Shown here: one piece after another, positions 34,239-44,010 of the stretch | Numbering within the stretch: position 1 is the first letter of the stretch | Layout of the letters: each line of letters opens with the position of its first letter | Source of the DNA: an uncultured Bacilli bacterium | Lineage (GTDB): Bacteria > Bacillota_I > Bacilli_A > RF39 > UBA660 | Reading direction: 5' to 3' | DNA: 64,000 nt | NCBI GenBank assembly: GCA_934096945.1 | Contig: CAKOND010000001.1 | Location: 80,032-144,031 of the forward strand | Notes under the pieces: model-generated | Seen by the model: only the letters and a program-made list of their open reading frames with translations | What the model was told of the DNA's origin: nothing | Databases searched by the model: none | Made by a program: the position numbers and the translations under genes

Positions 34239-34530
34239 TTACTCAATTCTAAATGGGCTTAAAGATGCACCATCACCTTTTGAATATGCTACTGAAGATA
34301 AAAGGTAAAAAGAAGGATAAACATTACGACTCGTAGCTGCTGGAAAAATAGAAAAATTACATCTAAATCTATTCCTAAAAATACCATTATTTAACGAGAA
34401 ATAGACATTGAAAGGCTCATAAAAAGCCAATCTACAGAAGAAATACGCTTAAATGCATACATACCCATATTTACAGTCCATATACTTGGATCTTCTGCAT
34501 TGTAGTTCCAACATTAACATCGCGAGCTTT
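34239..34530 (-). pseudogene. C-terminal remnant of SipW-type surface protein family
   Basis: One frame encodes VDWLFMSLSMSISR and stops, matching INWLYIGSFEWTISR of the intact protein at 10.2 kb. A shifted frame continues with PSFYLLSSVAYSKGDGASLS, matching PSFSLLSSVTYAGGSGTKSD. Upstream traces (EDPSIWTVNMGMYAFKRI) are in yet another frame. This is a dead copy lacking its N-terminus. It lacks the GC-rich character of the intact gene's tail. Confidence 0.7.
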
Positions 34531-34690
34531 CCTCTATTTCAAGCATCATAGATATCATATTAATGGTCTTTTTTACTTGATAAGTATTAATCTCATCAAC
34601 ATTTTCCTTTTCGTTTCCGAATAAAAAAACAATTCCGATACCTAAAATTTTTATGCGATTGCCATACTGTTAAACTACCAAAAACTTTAC

Positions 34691-34716
34691 AAAAAAAAGA
34701 ATAGTTTTACCTATTC
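34691..34716 (-). terminator. Terminator after small YtxH-like gene
   Basis: GAATAG and CTATTC stem followed by eight T on the minus strand. Confidence 0.75.
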
Positions 34717-34878
34717 CTAATTTATTTTCTTTGCTATCATGCATTCTGCGCTATCCATAGCATTTATCATCTTTTTGCCAGCTTTCTTCATTGCTTTTTT
34801 ATCATTCATTAAATAAATACCACCAGCAACACCTGCCATAGTGCCAACTACCATCATAGCTTTAAACATATTTTTCAT
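34717..34878 (-). CDS. YtxH-like small protein, 53 residues
   Basis: Read by eye: MKNMFKAMMVVGTMAGVAGG, then IYLMNDKKAMKKAGKKMINA, ending KKIN. A short glycine-rich membrane segment followed by a basic amphipathic helix is the layout of YtxH or DUF3918-type peptides. GAGGTGG ribosome site; terminator right at the stop. Function unknown. Confidence 0.65.
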   Translation of the reverse strand: MKNMFKAMMVVGTMAGVAGGIYLMNDKKAMKKAGKKMINAMDSAECMIAKKIN

Positions 34879-34909
34879 TTTTCCACCTCTATAGGTAGTA
34901 TGCCCAAAT

Positions 34910-37081
34910 TTAACTATTATATACCATAGTAATTTGTTCTTTTAAACTTGTTTTTCTACCAGATGAATAATTGTTACCAACAGCTCTTTGAAAAGCAACT
35001 GGATCACCAACTAAAGTAAGGCTCTTCTTAGCTCTACTTACCCCCGTATAAATAAGTTTATTATAAAGCATTTTATAATAACTTTTTGATATTGGAAGTA
35101 TTACATGAGTAAATTCGCTTCCCTGACTTTTATGTATAGATATAGCATAAGCATGTTTTATTTGTTTTAAATCCTTTTTATCATATTCAACTTTATTACC
35201 ATCAAAATTAATTATTATTTTATTACCCACAATACTTTCAATAAACCCAATATCACCATTAAAAACATTATTATCTAAATCATTAACTAGTTGCAGTACT
35301 TTATCACCTTCACGATAAATATATTCTCCATATATAACTTCTTCTTTGCCTCTTTCTGATGGATTATATATTTCTTGAAGTGCATTATTTAAAGCATCAA
35401 TTCCAGCATCCCCTTTATACATCGGAGCTAAAACTTGAACATTTCTTTCATCTAAACCTTTTAGAAGAGAGATATCTGTTATTTGTTTTATAGCACTTTT
35501 TATATTATTTGAATCTACTTGTACAAAGTTATAATCATCTTTTTTAGTTAGAAATTCTTCACTTAAGTCATTATTTTTTATTTCTTTAGCTAAAAATGGT
35601 ATATATGAATTATCACTTTGACGATAAATTTGGTTTAAAGGAACATAATTAAAAAAATCACTATCAATTAAATCATTTAAAACAAGTCCTGGACCCACAC
35701 TCGGAAGTTGGAAAGTATCACCAACCAAAATCAGTTTAACATTAGAACTTATACCATTAAGCAAAGCATTAAACAAATCAACATCAATCATACTAACCTC
35801 ATCAACAATAATTAACTTATGATGAGTTTTATTATATTCATTATATACAAATTCGTTGCTATCTTTATACCATTTTAAATATCTATGAATTGTATATGCT
35901 GGAATACCTGTAGATGAATTCATCTTTTTAGCAGCTCTTCCTGTCGGAGCCAAAAGTGCTATAGTTTCCATTATATCCGCGGGACCTAACTTTTCTTTTT
36001 CTATATAAAGTTTAACTATAGCATTAATAATAGTAGTTTTCCCAGTACCAGGTCCCCCTGAAATAATAGTTATATTATTATTTAAAGCACTTTTTATAGC
36101 TTTTTCTTGTGTTTCATTATAATCTATTTTTAATTTTTCTTCTAAATCTTTTAACTTTTCATCAATATTATAAAACATTTTTGGATTCTTACTATCTATT
36201 TTCTTTAAACACTTAGCTATATTACATTCTTTTTCATAATATTCTTTTAAATATATTCTTTTATCTATTCTTACAATATCATTATTATTTTCTAGATAAT
36301 CTAAACATTCTAAGAAAACATCTTCCGTAAGTTCAATATAAAATTCTTTTAAAAGTACACCTTTAATTTCATCTGCATAATAAAAAGTATCTCCACTAGT
36401 AAAAGATAGTATTTTCATACTCTCTAAAATACAAGCATAAATTCTAGCATCAGTTTTATCACCATAATTATTAACATAAATACTATCTACTTTTCTAAAA
36501 TCCACAACTTCACTTATTCTATAAAAATCATTTGCTAAAACTTCATCTATTTCATCTTTAAAATAATTATATATTCTATAACATTCTTCAATAGAAAATC
36601 CTAGATTTTGAAGTTTTAATATTGTATCTCCACTTTTATCATAATTAACAAGTGATGCGTGTATTTTTTCTGCTCTTTTTTCTGTTAAGCCTTCAATTTC
36701 AAGTAATTTTTCTTTATCATTTTTTATTATATCTAAAGATTTTTCTCCGAAAGCTTCGACTATTCTTTTAGCAGTTACTTCCCCGCACCCTTCAATAAAT
36801 GGACTAGATAAAAAGTCAATTATTGCTTCTTTTGTAGTTGGTTTATCTACCTCATAACTTTCCACAACAAATTGCATACCCCATTTATCATTTTTTTTAT
36901 AATCACCATAAAGGGTCATAGCAACATCAATACTTGGGTCTAAAAATGAACCAGTAATAGTTATAGTTTTATTGTTTATTTCATTTAAATTGCTTTCCTT
37001 AACGCGAAATAAAGCGACTACAAAGCCACTTTCTTTACTATAAAATATTAACTTTTTAATCTTGCCTTTAATGTAATTCAT
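34910..37081 (-). CDS. recD2: RecD2-type ATP-dependent DNA helicase
   Basis: A 723-residue 5'-3' helicase acting in repair without RecBC. The N-terminal OB-like region begins IKGKIKKLIFYSKESGFVVA, then helix-hairpin-helix segments (EGCGEVTAKRIVEAFGEKSL, EIEGLTEKRAEKI). SF1 motifs: GGPGTGKTTIINAI (motif I, about 345), IVDEVSMIDVDLF (II), LVGDTFQLPSVGPG (III), AYAISIHKSQGSEF (V) and YTGVSRAKKSLTLVGD (VI). The ATG at 37081 follows AAAGGG, better than the longer frame to 37111. Confidence 0.95.
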   Translation of the reverse strand: MNYIKGKIKKLIFYSKESGFVVALFRVKESNLNEINNKTITITGSFLDPSIDVAMTLYGDYKKNDKWGMQFVVESYEVDKPTTKEAIIDFLSSPFIEGCGEVTAKRIVEAFGEKSLDIIKNDKEKLLEIEGLTEKRAEKIHASLVNYDKSGDTILKLQNLGFSIEECYRIYNYFKDEIDEVLANDFYRISEVVDFRKVDSIYVNNYGDKTDARIYACILESMKILSFTSGDTFYYADEIKGVLLKEFYIELTEDVFLECLDYLENNNDIVRIDKRIYLKEYYEKECNIAKCLKKIDSKNPKMFYNIDEKLKDLEEKLKIDYNETQEKAIKSALNNNITIISGGPGTGKTTIINAIVKLYIEKEKLGPADIMETIALLAPTGRAAKKMNSSTGIPAYTIHRYLKWYKDSNEFVYNEYNKTHHKLIIVDEVSMIDVDLFNALLNGISSNVKLILVGDTFQLPSVGPGLVLNDLIDSDFFNYVPLNQIYRQSDNSYIPFLAKEIKNNDLSEEFLTKKDDYNFVQVDSNNIKSAIKQITDISLLKGLDERNVQVLAPMYKGDAGIDALNNALQEIYNPSERGKEEVIYGEYIYREGDKVLQLVNDLDNNVFNGDIGFIESIVGNKIIINFDGNKVEYDKKDLKQIKHAYAISIHKSQGSEFTHVILPISKSYYKMLYNKLIYTGVSRAKKSLTLVGDPVAFQRAVGNNYSSGRKTSLKEQITMVYNS

Positions 37082-37187
37082 AAATACCCTTTTATGTATT
37101 TTTACTAGCATACTTATATGCCTAATACTTACATTATTATAAACTTCTTACTTCAAAATATCAAGTTATTTACTCTAATTTAATAAA

Positions 37188-37612
37188 TTAATCTAAATAT
37201 AGATTATCACTTAGAACACTAGCATATTCATTTGTAATTAATTCTAAATTTTCTAAATCAATATAACCTAATAAATTATTACTATCAATAATATAATCTG
37301 GAGCTCCAACTCCTTCAAAATCTAGAAATGCTCCTTCTTCAGGTCTTAATTTTCTTATAAAACCATCCATACTATCTTTATAAACACCTGCTATAATCAT
37401 TGTTGTATTATTTTTAACTATAGTGCTTTTATTGGCATCTAATACAGATGTTCTTCTTTACTAAATTCTAAAAATGATTGTTCCCATAAAGGGTTTGCTA
37501 CCACTAAACCTTCTTCTAAAATTTTATCACCTGATGCATTTGTAAAATGATAAAAATATCTTGCTTCTTCATTACTTGTTAAATTTGTTATTTTTTCTTG
37601 TAATTCGTCCAT
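37188..37612 (-). pseudogene. Frameshifted gene of unknown family, coupled to mtaB
   Basis: The start ATG overlaps the mtaB stop (TAATG) with a GGAGG site, and MDELQEKITNLTSNEEARYF and HFTNASGDKILEEGLVVA are well-formed protein. The frame stops after EEHLY. Shifting by one base gives SVLDANKSTIVKNN, MIIAGVYKDSMDGFIRKL and onward to a stop at 37188. Together about 140 residues. The opening F/Y-H-F-T-x(3)-G-x-x-I-L-x-x-G-L pattern is that of ADP-ribosyltransferase-fold toxins and tRNA 2'-phosphotransferase relatives, a weak hint only. One indel separates the halves, so a sequencing error or recent mutation are both possible. Confidence 0.6.
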
Positions 37613-38856
37613 TATTTTCCTCCGTTATATGTTACTGTATAGATTTCATTTTTATTTAGTTTTTCAGGTACTTCCATTTTTAAATAATTACTTGTATGAC
37701 CAATACTTACATTATCATTTACTTCTTCTACTAGAATATCTAAGCTTTTACCCTTAAATTTATTATAATATTCTTCTTCCATTTTTTCACTTAAAGCCAT
37801 TAATCTTTTAACTCTATCCTTTTTTATACTTTCATCAATTTGTTCAGGCATTGATGCTGCTGCAGTCCCTTTTCTAATTGAATAAGGAAAAACGTGTATT
37901 TTACTAAATTTCATCTTTTCTGAAAAATTTAAAGTACTTGTAAACAACTCTTCTGTTTCATAAGGAAAACCTACAATAATATCTGTTGATATTGATATAT
38001 CAGGTCTTATATTTCTAATTTTATTTATTTTTTCTTCATAATATTTTAAATCATACTTACGATTCATTCTCTTTAGTATTTCATCACTACCTGCTTGAAG
38101 AGGAATATGCAAATGATTACACACTTTACCATTTTTACCTAACATATCTAGAAATTTATCATTAAGTTCTGTTATTTCAATACTAGATATTCTAATACGT
38201 TTCAAGTTTTCTATTTTAGAAAGTTCATTAATTAAATCAGTTAAATCATGTCCACTATCTTCATAATGGCCTGTATGAATACCAGTTAAAACAATTTCTT
38301 TATGACCATGATGTGCTAAATGTTTAGCTTCCTCGATTACTTTATCAAAAGACTTAGACCTCACAGAACCCCTAACATAAGGAATAATACAATATGAACA
38401 AAAATTATCACAACCATCCTCAATCTTGATAAAGGCTCTCACGTGATTATAATCATTAATAAACATATCTTCAAAATCTAAATCTCTATCATTATAAAAC
38501 TTAACATATCTTTTTTTAGTATCTATATATTCTTTAATAAGTTCATTTATAATTGCTTTATCTTTATTACCAATAAGGATATCTATGTCTAAATTTTCAT
38601 ACTCTTCTTGTTTATTTTGACTACTACAACCAGCAACAGCCAAAACAGCCTCTGGATATTCTCTTCTAATTCTTCTAATCATTTTAAAACACTTTTTATC
38701 AGCAACATTAGTAACAGAACAAGTGTTAACTATAATAATATTTGCTTCATCTAATTTTTCAGTATAGAAAAAATTTGATGAAAGCATTTTTTCTTTCATC
38801 ATATTTGACTCATATTGATTAACTTTACAACCAAATGTAACTATATTAAATTTCAT
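37612..38856 (-). CDS. mtaB: tRNA (t6A37) methylthiotransferase MtaB
   Basis: A radical-SAM enzyme that converts t6A to ms2t6A at position 37 of ANN-decoding tRNAs. The 414-residue protein opens MKFNIVTFGCKVNQYESN, the MtaB form of the N-terminal methylthiotransferase domain. The radical-SAM cluster motif is DGCDNFCSYCIIPYVRG (C-x3-C-x2-C, about 145-161), then HLHIPLQAGSDEILKRMNR. The TRAM-like end is short. Overlaps the next gene by TAATG. Confidence 0.95.
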   Translation of the reverse strand: MKFNIVTFGCKVNQYESNMMKEKMLSSNFFYTEKLDEANIIIVNTCSVTNVADKKCFKMIRRIRREYPEAVLAVAGCSSQNKQEEYENLDIDILIGNKDKAIINELIKEYIDTKKRYVKFYNDRDLDFEDMFINDYNHVRAFIKIEDGCDNFCSYCIIPYVRGSVRSKSFDKVIEEAKHLAHHGHKEIVLTGIHTGHYEDSGHDLTDLINELSKIENLKRIRISSIEITELNDKFLDMLGKNGKVCNHLHIPLQAGSDEILKRMNRKYDLKYYEEKINKIRNIRPDISISTDIIVGFPYETEELFTSTLNFSEKMKFSKIHVFPYSIRKGTAAASMPEQIDESIKKDRVKRLMALSEKMEEEYYNKFKGKSLDILVEEVNDNVSIGHTSNYLKMEVPEKLNKNEIYTVTYNGGK

Positions 38857-38859
38857 AAC

Positions 38860-39348
38860 TTATCCCAATTCCTTTTGTAATCTCTTTAAAGCTTCTAAAA
38901 AGGCTTCTTCCTTTTGAAAACTAATAACCCTAACTTCTAAATTAGATACTGAATTATTACTTTTATTTACTAAATTATCTAAATCAACCTTTTTAACAGA
39001 TAAATCATCATGCATTTCTTCTTTTTCATAACTAAGTTCATAATTACTATTTCCCTTATTTAAAAGTTCATCATAACTAATTATTGCTTTATCTTCCTGA
39101 TCTTTTTCATAATCTGTAAATTGTATCATTTTATCACTACTCTTCATATTATCCCTTAACTTTCTCGCTATTTCCATCTCTTGAGTCTCCCCAAATTTAT
39201 CTTTCTCATTCTCTTCCAACTTATTTATCCTAATAAAATAAATAAGTATCACTACGAGTATCATAAGTATTAATATTGAAAAATAAAATACTATATCAAC
39301 AAATCTAAGTGCCATTAAAAAATTATATATATCATTAAATATTTTCAT
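38860..39348 (-). CDS. Membrane-anchored protein of unknown function
   Basis: 162 residues. A helix at about 13-36 (VDIVFYFSILILMILVVILI) is followed by a charged cytoplasmic domain with helical stretches, ending FQKEEAFLEALKRLQKELG. The ATG at 39348 has GGTGGTAGGT upstream. Four bases upstream of mtaB, so co-transcribed from the TTGACA/TATAAT promoter at 39441-39469. No family recognised. Confidence 0.65.
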   Translation of the reverse strand: MKIFNDIYNFLMALRFVDIVFYFSILILMILVVILIYFIRINKLEENEKDKFGETQEMEIARKLRDNMKSSDKMIQFTDYEKDQEDKAIISYDELLNKGNSNYELSYEKEEMHDDLSVKKVDLDNLVNKSNNSVSNLEVRVISFQKEEAFLEALKRLQKELG

Positions 39349-39402
39349 ACCTACCACCAATACCATTATACTATTTATAGATTTTTATAAAAAGTATAAA
39401 AC

Positions 39403-39469
39403 GTCAATTTGACACAATCGCATGTCAAATATTGACATTTATTATAACATCTAAAATGTCAAATGTCAA
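39403..39469 (-). promoter_or_regulatory. Promoter with palindromic operators
   Basis: The promoter is TTGACA (39464-39469), 17 bases, TATAAT (39441-39446). Just downstream lie two palindromes: TGTCAA-N3-TTGACA (39423-39437) and GTCAA-N-TTGAC (39403-39413), with centres 22 bp apart. The -35 region also holds tandem TGTCAAA. The spacing of two helical turns suggests a dimeric repressor bound as a pair. Confidence 0.6.
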
Positions 39470-39497
39470 AAAAACTTAAGAATTTTCTTCTTAAGTT
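39468..39497 (-). terminator. Terminator of the 39.5-kb surface-protein gene
   Basis: AACTTAAGAA and TTCTTAAGTT, a perfect 10-bp stem followed by T on the minus strand. Confidence 0.85.
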
Positions 39498-40704
39498 AAT
39501 CTGTAACAATCTCATAAGGGTCTTCAATCGTTCCACTACCAATAACTTTAGCATTTTTTATAATATTTATAACAGGTCTAACACTTCTTAGTAAATCTCC
39601 ACTTGTATTAGTAATTAAATTCCCATTTTCACCTACTAAAAAAGGATAATAAACATCATTTTTATATTCAGCACCAGTCATTAAATAATATGGTGTCTTA
39701 ATTTTTTCATTATATAAATAGTAACTTTTATTTTCACTATTTGTTCCACCTGCGAGGGCAACCTCATCAGCTGTAAGAAGTCCAATTTTTGTATTTATTT
39801 TATTTCCTAAACATACATACATTGGTATTTTATTTGTTATAACTCTACTAAAACCAATATAATTAAAACTTGTTTCTTCTAAAACAGTATCATTACAAAA
39901 TTTATAATAAGCTATATAATCACTAAAACTATTTAAATACATATCATACCAATTATTTAAACTTTCATAAATTTTACTTTTTTCAAAATCTATATCATTT
40001 TCATAATATTTACTCAATTCATCACTAGTTCCATCAAGAACTATTTTTACAGACCCATCTCCATTTATTTTAACTATTTTCCACATTTTTTCAGCAAATT
40101 TAACATTATTATTAGAAACAGCACCTCTAAAATAATAAGCTACTCCTAAATCATCTGTACTTTTTAAAAAGCCTTCATCTAGGACTGCAGCTTCTCCATT
40201 TTTAGTTAAACTTGCTTCATTTACTTTATTATTATTAAGTATAACAGATGCTAAAGTATTATTTTCATCATTCTTTTCCCCAATTTGAATTGTACCAGAA
40301 TACTTTTCATTATCTTTAGTTATAAATTTAATAGTATAATTAACAGTTTCTTGAGCATTAATTGATACTTGATTAGAAATTATTTCTGACTTTAACTGAT
40401 TAGTTATTTTTAAATTATCAGAAGATGTAAGTTCATAAGAAACATCTTTAGCATATATATCTGTAAGTTGAATGTAATAATATTTAGTTTCATTATCATT
40501 ATTAGTTACAGAAAAAGATAGTTCATTATTTCCATTTAAATTAAAATTTTTTCCCGTCAAATAATTAATAGTTATTTTACCATCAACTACAATATCAGCA
40601 TCATTACTTATTTTATCATAAAATATATATCCAACACCTAAAAAGGTACAAATCGCTATAAGCAAAAATATGAAACCAAGTGCAGACTTAAATCTTAATC
40701 GCAT
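39496..40704 (-). CDS. Exported surface protein with DUF6273-like C-terminal domain
   Basis: A 402-residue protein. The N-terminal helix (SALGFIFLLIAICTFLGVGYIF) is a signal or anchor. A beta-rich domain (about 30-150, ELSFSVTNNDNETKYYYIQL) resembles that of the SipW-type protein. The C-terminal region contains WKIVKINGDGSVKIV, LTADEVALAGGT, and ends RSVRPVINIIKNAKVIGSG, IEDPYEI, the signature found at the end of many Firmicutes C-lectin-like proteins. Cysteines are few. I take the ATG at 40704, nine bases after AAGGA. Own promoter and terminator. Confidence 0.75.
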   Translation of the reverse strand: MRLRFKSALGFIFLLIAICTFLGVGYIFYDKISNDADIVVDGKITINYLTGKNFNLNGNNELSFSVTNNDNETKYYYIQLTDIYAKDVSYELTSSDNLKITNQLKSEIISNQVSINAQETVNYTIKFITKDNEKYSGTIQIGEKNDENNTLASVILNNNKVNEASLTKNGEAAVLDEGFLKSTDDLGVAYYFRGAVSNNNVKFAEKMWKIVKINGDGSVKIVLDGTSDELSKYYENDIDFEKSKIYESLNNWYDMYLNSFSDYIAYYKFCNDTVLEETSFNYIGFSRVITNKIPMYVCLGNKINTKIGLLTADEVALAGGTNSENKSYYLYNEKIKTPYYLMTGAEYKNDVYYPFLVGENGNLITNTSGDLLRSVRPVINIIKNAKVIGSGTIEDPYEIVTD

Positions 40705-40733
40705 GTGCATCATTCCTTTAATTTTCTAATATG

Positions 40734-40763
40734 ATTATACTTTAGGATATGCTAAATTGTCAA
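40734..40763 (-). promoter_or_regulatory. Promoter of the 39.5-kb surface-protein gene
   Basis: TTGACA, 18 bases, TATAAT on the minus strand. The -35 box sits in a small palindrome (TTGTC-AA-GACAA). The remaining bases up to 41019 show no other feature. Confidence 0.65.
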
Positions 40764-41019
40764 GACAAATGAACAAAACTGTTAAAGACTTTTTAAAATG
40801 GTAGATAATGCATTTTACTTTTTTTGCATAACATTACTTATGTGTTCAGATTGCTCTTCAACTTTGTTCTATCCCCTTAAATATACAACTATAGTACACA
40901 TCTCTTCCTAAATATTTCAATAGGACATTTTAACTTATAATTCACATTTATGACAAGTCTTTTTGCATAAAAATTAAATAACTTAAGCAACAACTGAAGC
41001 TGAAGTTTTATAAACTAAA

Positions 41020-41415
41020 TTATTTATCTGATAACATATTAATTAAATCAATTTTAAATTCATATAGATTTGCATTTTTAACAGGTATGATCACATCTTT
41101 GTAAATAGTTAATTCATTGTTATAACTTGCTAATAATAGATCTTGTGGCAAAAGACTTAATAAGTTGATATTGTTATCAACAATTTCAAATATTAATTTT
41201 ATTGAACCGTATAATTTTTTTAATTTTAAATCAGTGGGCAACGCAATTTCATATATATCTTTTTTAAAATCAAGCAAATTGGCATAACTTAAATCTCCAG
41301 TTTTTAAATCTAAATACACTTCTTTTAACTTTTTATAAGTCAATTCATTTAAATTTTTTAGCCCTTTTTCTAATATTTTATATTCTTCCTTATTTTGATA
41401 AGTAAATTCATACAT
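41020..41415 (-). CDS. Hypothetical protein, 131 residues
   Basis: MYEFTYQNKEEYKILEKGLK opens a soluble, helical, Leu- and Lys-rich protein with no signal peptide and no recognised motif. The ATG at 41415 is ten bases after AAGGAG. It stands alone between two intergenic regions. Confidence 0.55.
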   Translation of the reverse strand: MYEFTYQNKEEYKILEKGLKNLNELTYKKLKEVYLDLKTGDLSYANLLDFKKDIYEIALPTDLKLKKLYGSIKLIFEIVDNNINLLSLLPQDLLLASYNNELTIYKDVIIPVKNANLYEFKIDLINMLSDK

Positions 41416-41523
41416 GAAAACCAAACTCCTTTTCTTAAGAAGAATTATATCACAAAATCGTCAGCTTAGAATAGTAAAACTAAAAAATTATAAAACAATT
41501 AAAATGCTGATGGAAATGAAGGT

Positions 41524-41550
41524 TTAAAAAACTAGGCATTTACCTAGTTT
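41524..41550 (-). terminator. Terminator of the thioredoxin-like gene
   Basis: AAACTAGG and CCTAGTTT stem, followed by T on the minus strand. Confidence 0.75.
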
Positions 41551-42277
41551 AACAAGCCTTATCATCTTTACATGCTTTCAAATCTTTAATAGAATTAATA
41601 ACTGTTTTATAAGTGCTTTTTAATTCTTTCTTTTGTTCATCATTTAATGCAGAATATGGGTCTTTTTGACTTTCTACAGTTGATGCATGGAAACCTTTAA
41701 CATTTCTCTTTGAAACAGCTACCAAAGTCGGAGCATATAATCTTTTAACTCCAGTGTCATACATATTTCCTGCTTCATCTGTTACATAAAATTTATCTAA
41801 CTTTTTATCAAGTATTTTCAATATGTCGTAATAGGCATCTGTACCCTTTTTAGTTTGTTCAGGTTCAATACTTCCAGAGAATTTATAAGTATCACGCATA
41901 TCTAAAATATCAACATAATAAATCTTATCAACATTCAATTCTTTAGCTGCTTCAAGTAAAACTGGTACAGCATTTCTACACCAAGGACAAGAAGCAAAAC
42001 CAAAATAAATAATTGCATCTTCATTTTTCATGATTTCTACGATCTCTTGACCACTTTTATAAACTATTGGATTTTCTTCATCAATAGAAATTTCCATATA
42101 TTGTTTTTCATTATTTTCATTTACTACTTCATTTAAACTTTCATATTCTTTCTTAAATTTAAGGGCATCCGTCAACTTTTCTTCTTTATGAGTTGCAATA
42201 GCATACACACATAAACCAATTACTAATATTGTGCACACCAAAATTATTCCTAAATATATTTTATTACTTTTTTCCAT
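41549..42277 (-). CDS. Membrane-anchored thioredoxin-fold protein
   Basis: 242 residues. One N-terminal helix (about 7-28) anchors an extracytoplasmic domain. The thioredoxin fold is marked by DAIIYFGFASCPWCRNAVPV (CxxC = CPWC), IYYVDILDMRD, and the cis-Pro region KRLYAPTLVAVSKR. A second Cys pair lies at the extreme C-terminus (CKDDKAC). Likely a thiol oxidoreductase at the cell surface, perhaps serving the cysteine-containing exported proteins seen here (inference). GGAAGTG ribosome site. Confidence 0.82.
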   Translation of the reverse strand: MEKSNKIYLGIILVCTILVIGLCVYAIATHKEEKLTDALKFKKEYESLNEVVNENNEKQYMEISIDEENPIVYKSGQEIVEIMKNEDAIIYFGFASCPWCRNAVPVLLEAAKELNVDKIYYVDILDMRDTYKFSGSIEPEQTKKGTDAYYDILKILDKKLDKFYVTDEAGNMYDTGVKRLYAPTLVAVSKRNVKGFHASTVESQKDPYSALNDEQKKELKSTYKTVINSIKDLKACKDDKAC

Positions 42278-42334
42278 AACTTTATCACTTCCATTAAAAT
42301 AATATCATAATTAAAAAACTAGTGCAATAAAATT

Positions 42335-42871
42335 TTACCTATTTTTCATAAAACAGTCATTTTCATGTGAATTAATTAAACCAATCGCTTGCAAATATGA
42401 ATAAACAATAACTGATCCCACAAACTTCATACCACGCCCTTTTAAATCATTAGAAATAGCATCAGAAATATTTGAAGTCACTCTATTTATTTCATATATT
42501 GGATACTCTTTAAAATATTTAAGCAAATAGTTCTTAAAACCACTATATTCTAAAGAAATACTTTTAAATATTTTAGCATTATTTATACTTGCTTTAATCT
42601 TTAGTTTATTTCTAATTATATTCTCATTATTTATTAATTTTTCTGTCTTTTCATCATCATATTTAATAATTTTATCAATATCAAAATTATCATATGCTTT
42701 TCTAAAAGCATCTCTTTTATTTAGAACACATTTCCAGGAAAGTCCTGCTTGAAAGCTTTCTAAAATAAGCATTTCAAATAAATAATGTTCATCTAAGTTT
42801 AGTACTCCCCATTCTTCATCATGATACCTTACATACAAAGGATTATCTTGGTTACACCATTTACATCTCAT
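42335..42871 (-). CDS. tag: DNA-3-methyladenine glycosylase I
   Basis: Excises 3-methyladenine from alkylated DNA. The 178-residue protein begins MRCKWCNQDNPLYVRYHDEE, WGV, with the zinc-binding Cys residues and the Y-H-D-x-E-W-G signature. ESFQAGLSWKCVLNKRDAFR is the substrate-pocket region, and the C-terminal F-V-G-S-x-x-x-Y-S-Y-L-Q-A-I-G motif is present. The C-terminal zinc-ligand region is short (SHENDCF). The start overlaps the permease stop by ATGA, so it is the last gene of the tetR-ABC operon. Confidence 0.94.
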   Translation of the reverse strand: MRCKWCNQDNPLYVRYHDEEWGVLNLDEHYLFEMLILESFQAGLSWKCVLNKRDAFRKAYDNFDIDKIIKYDDEKTEKLINNENIIRNKLKIKASINNAKIFKSISLEYSGFKNYLLKYFKEYPIYEINRVTSNISDAISNDLKGRGMKFVGSVIVYSYLQAIGLINSHENDCFMKNR

Positions 42872-44010
42872 GATACCATTTTCTTTCTAGATGCAATATT
42901 ATTTAGAATAATAAATATAATAGCAAATATAATTAAAATTAACATATTAATCCATATTGGTTTTAGATTAGTAAATGATAAAACTTCAAGTTCTGCTAGA
43001 AAATCATTTGTATTTATATACCAATATGCTGGTAGTATATGAGCTATTTTTATTACACTTTCAGGAAGCCATAAAGTAGGTATAAATGCTCCGCATAAAA
43101 ATGCTTGTGCCAATGCAACCACGTTAACTATACCTGATACTGCTTCTTTATTTTTAACCAATGTGCTTATAAATAAAGCCATACATAAAGCTACAAATGA
43201 GAATATAAATGTATTTAGGATATATAATAAACCTCTTTCTGTAAACGTTAAAGAGCCAAATATTATAAAAGCTAAAATAGTGTATAAAATAACTACGAAA
43301 ATAGAATATAAACTACTTGCTATTAAAATGTATTTATTATGTTTTTTATAATCCATACTACTTACAATAATTCTCTTTCTAGTAGTTTCCTTATTAAAGC
43401 TAGATAAAACTAAACATATAATAAAGAGAATAACAGCAATTAAAGTATAACTTGCAAAATTATAGTATCTTGAAAGTCTTGATAATTCTGTAGTATTTAT
43501 TTTAGTAGTAAGTTCTACTTTACTATTTTCATCAAGTGCATTATTTACTTTACTTAATAAAGTAGTTTTATCACTATATTCTTTACTTAATACTTTGATA
43601 GTTTTAATATATCTAGTTAAAAGCATTTCTGCTAAATTTGATGTATAATCCCCACTAGATTTAATTTCTATATTACCACTTTCACCATTTAAAATGCTTT
43701 CTTCATAACCATCAAGAATATATATTACATAACTTGCATCTCGATAAAATATAGCATCATCTATAGCTCTTTCAGTATTTTTTACATCTATTATATTAGC
43801 ATTTTCTCTAAAATAATTAACTAAATCATTAGAAAGAATTGTATTATCATTATTTACTATTATTATATCTGGCTTACTTTCTTTAAAAGTACTTGTTACA
43901 TCATTACTACTCATATTTATTGTACCAAATATTACGAGCATTATAGTAAATCCAATAATTGTACCTTTATATCTTTTTACTACTTTCCAAAATGTCTTAA
44001 ATACTGTCAT
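42868..44010 (-). CDS. ABC-2 type permease, second subunit
   Basis: 380 residues with one N-terminal helix (about 16-35), an extracytoplasmic domain with SYVIYILDGYEESIL, and five helices in the C-terminal half ending SRKKMVS. NVVALAQAFLCGAFIPTLWL is the typical YhgE/YhaP-like ABC-2 segment. It overlaps the upstream permease by 14 bases. The two subunits likely form a heterodimer. Confidence 0.88.
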   Translation of the reverse strand: MTVFKTFWKVVKRYKGTIIGFTIMLVIFGTINMSSNDVTSTFKESKPDIIIVNNDNTILSNDLVNYFRENANIIDVKNTERAIDDAIFYRDASYVIYILDGYEESILNGESGNIEIKSSGDYTSNLAEMLLTRYIKTIKVLSKEYSDKTTLLSKVNNALDENSKVELTTKINTTELSRLSRYYNFASYTLIAVILFIICLVLSSFNKETTRKRIIVSSMDYKKHNKYILIASSLYSIFVVILYTILAFIIFGSLTFTERGLLYILNTFIFSFVALCMALFISTLVKNKEAVSGIVNVVALAQAFLCGAFIPTLWLPESVIKIAHILPAYWYINTNDFLAELEVLSFTNLKPIWINMLILIIFAIIFIILNNIASRKKMVS

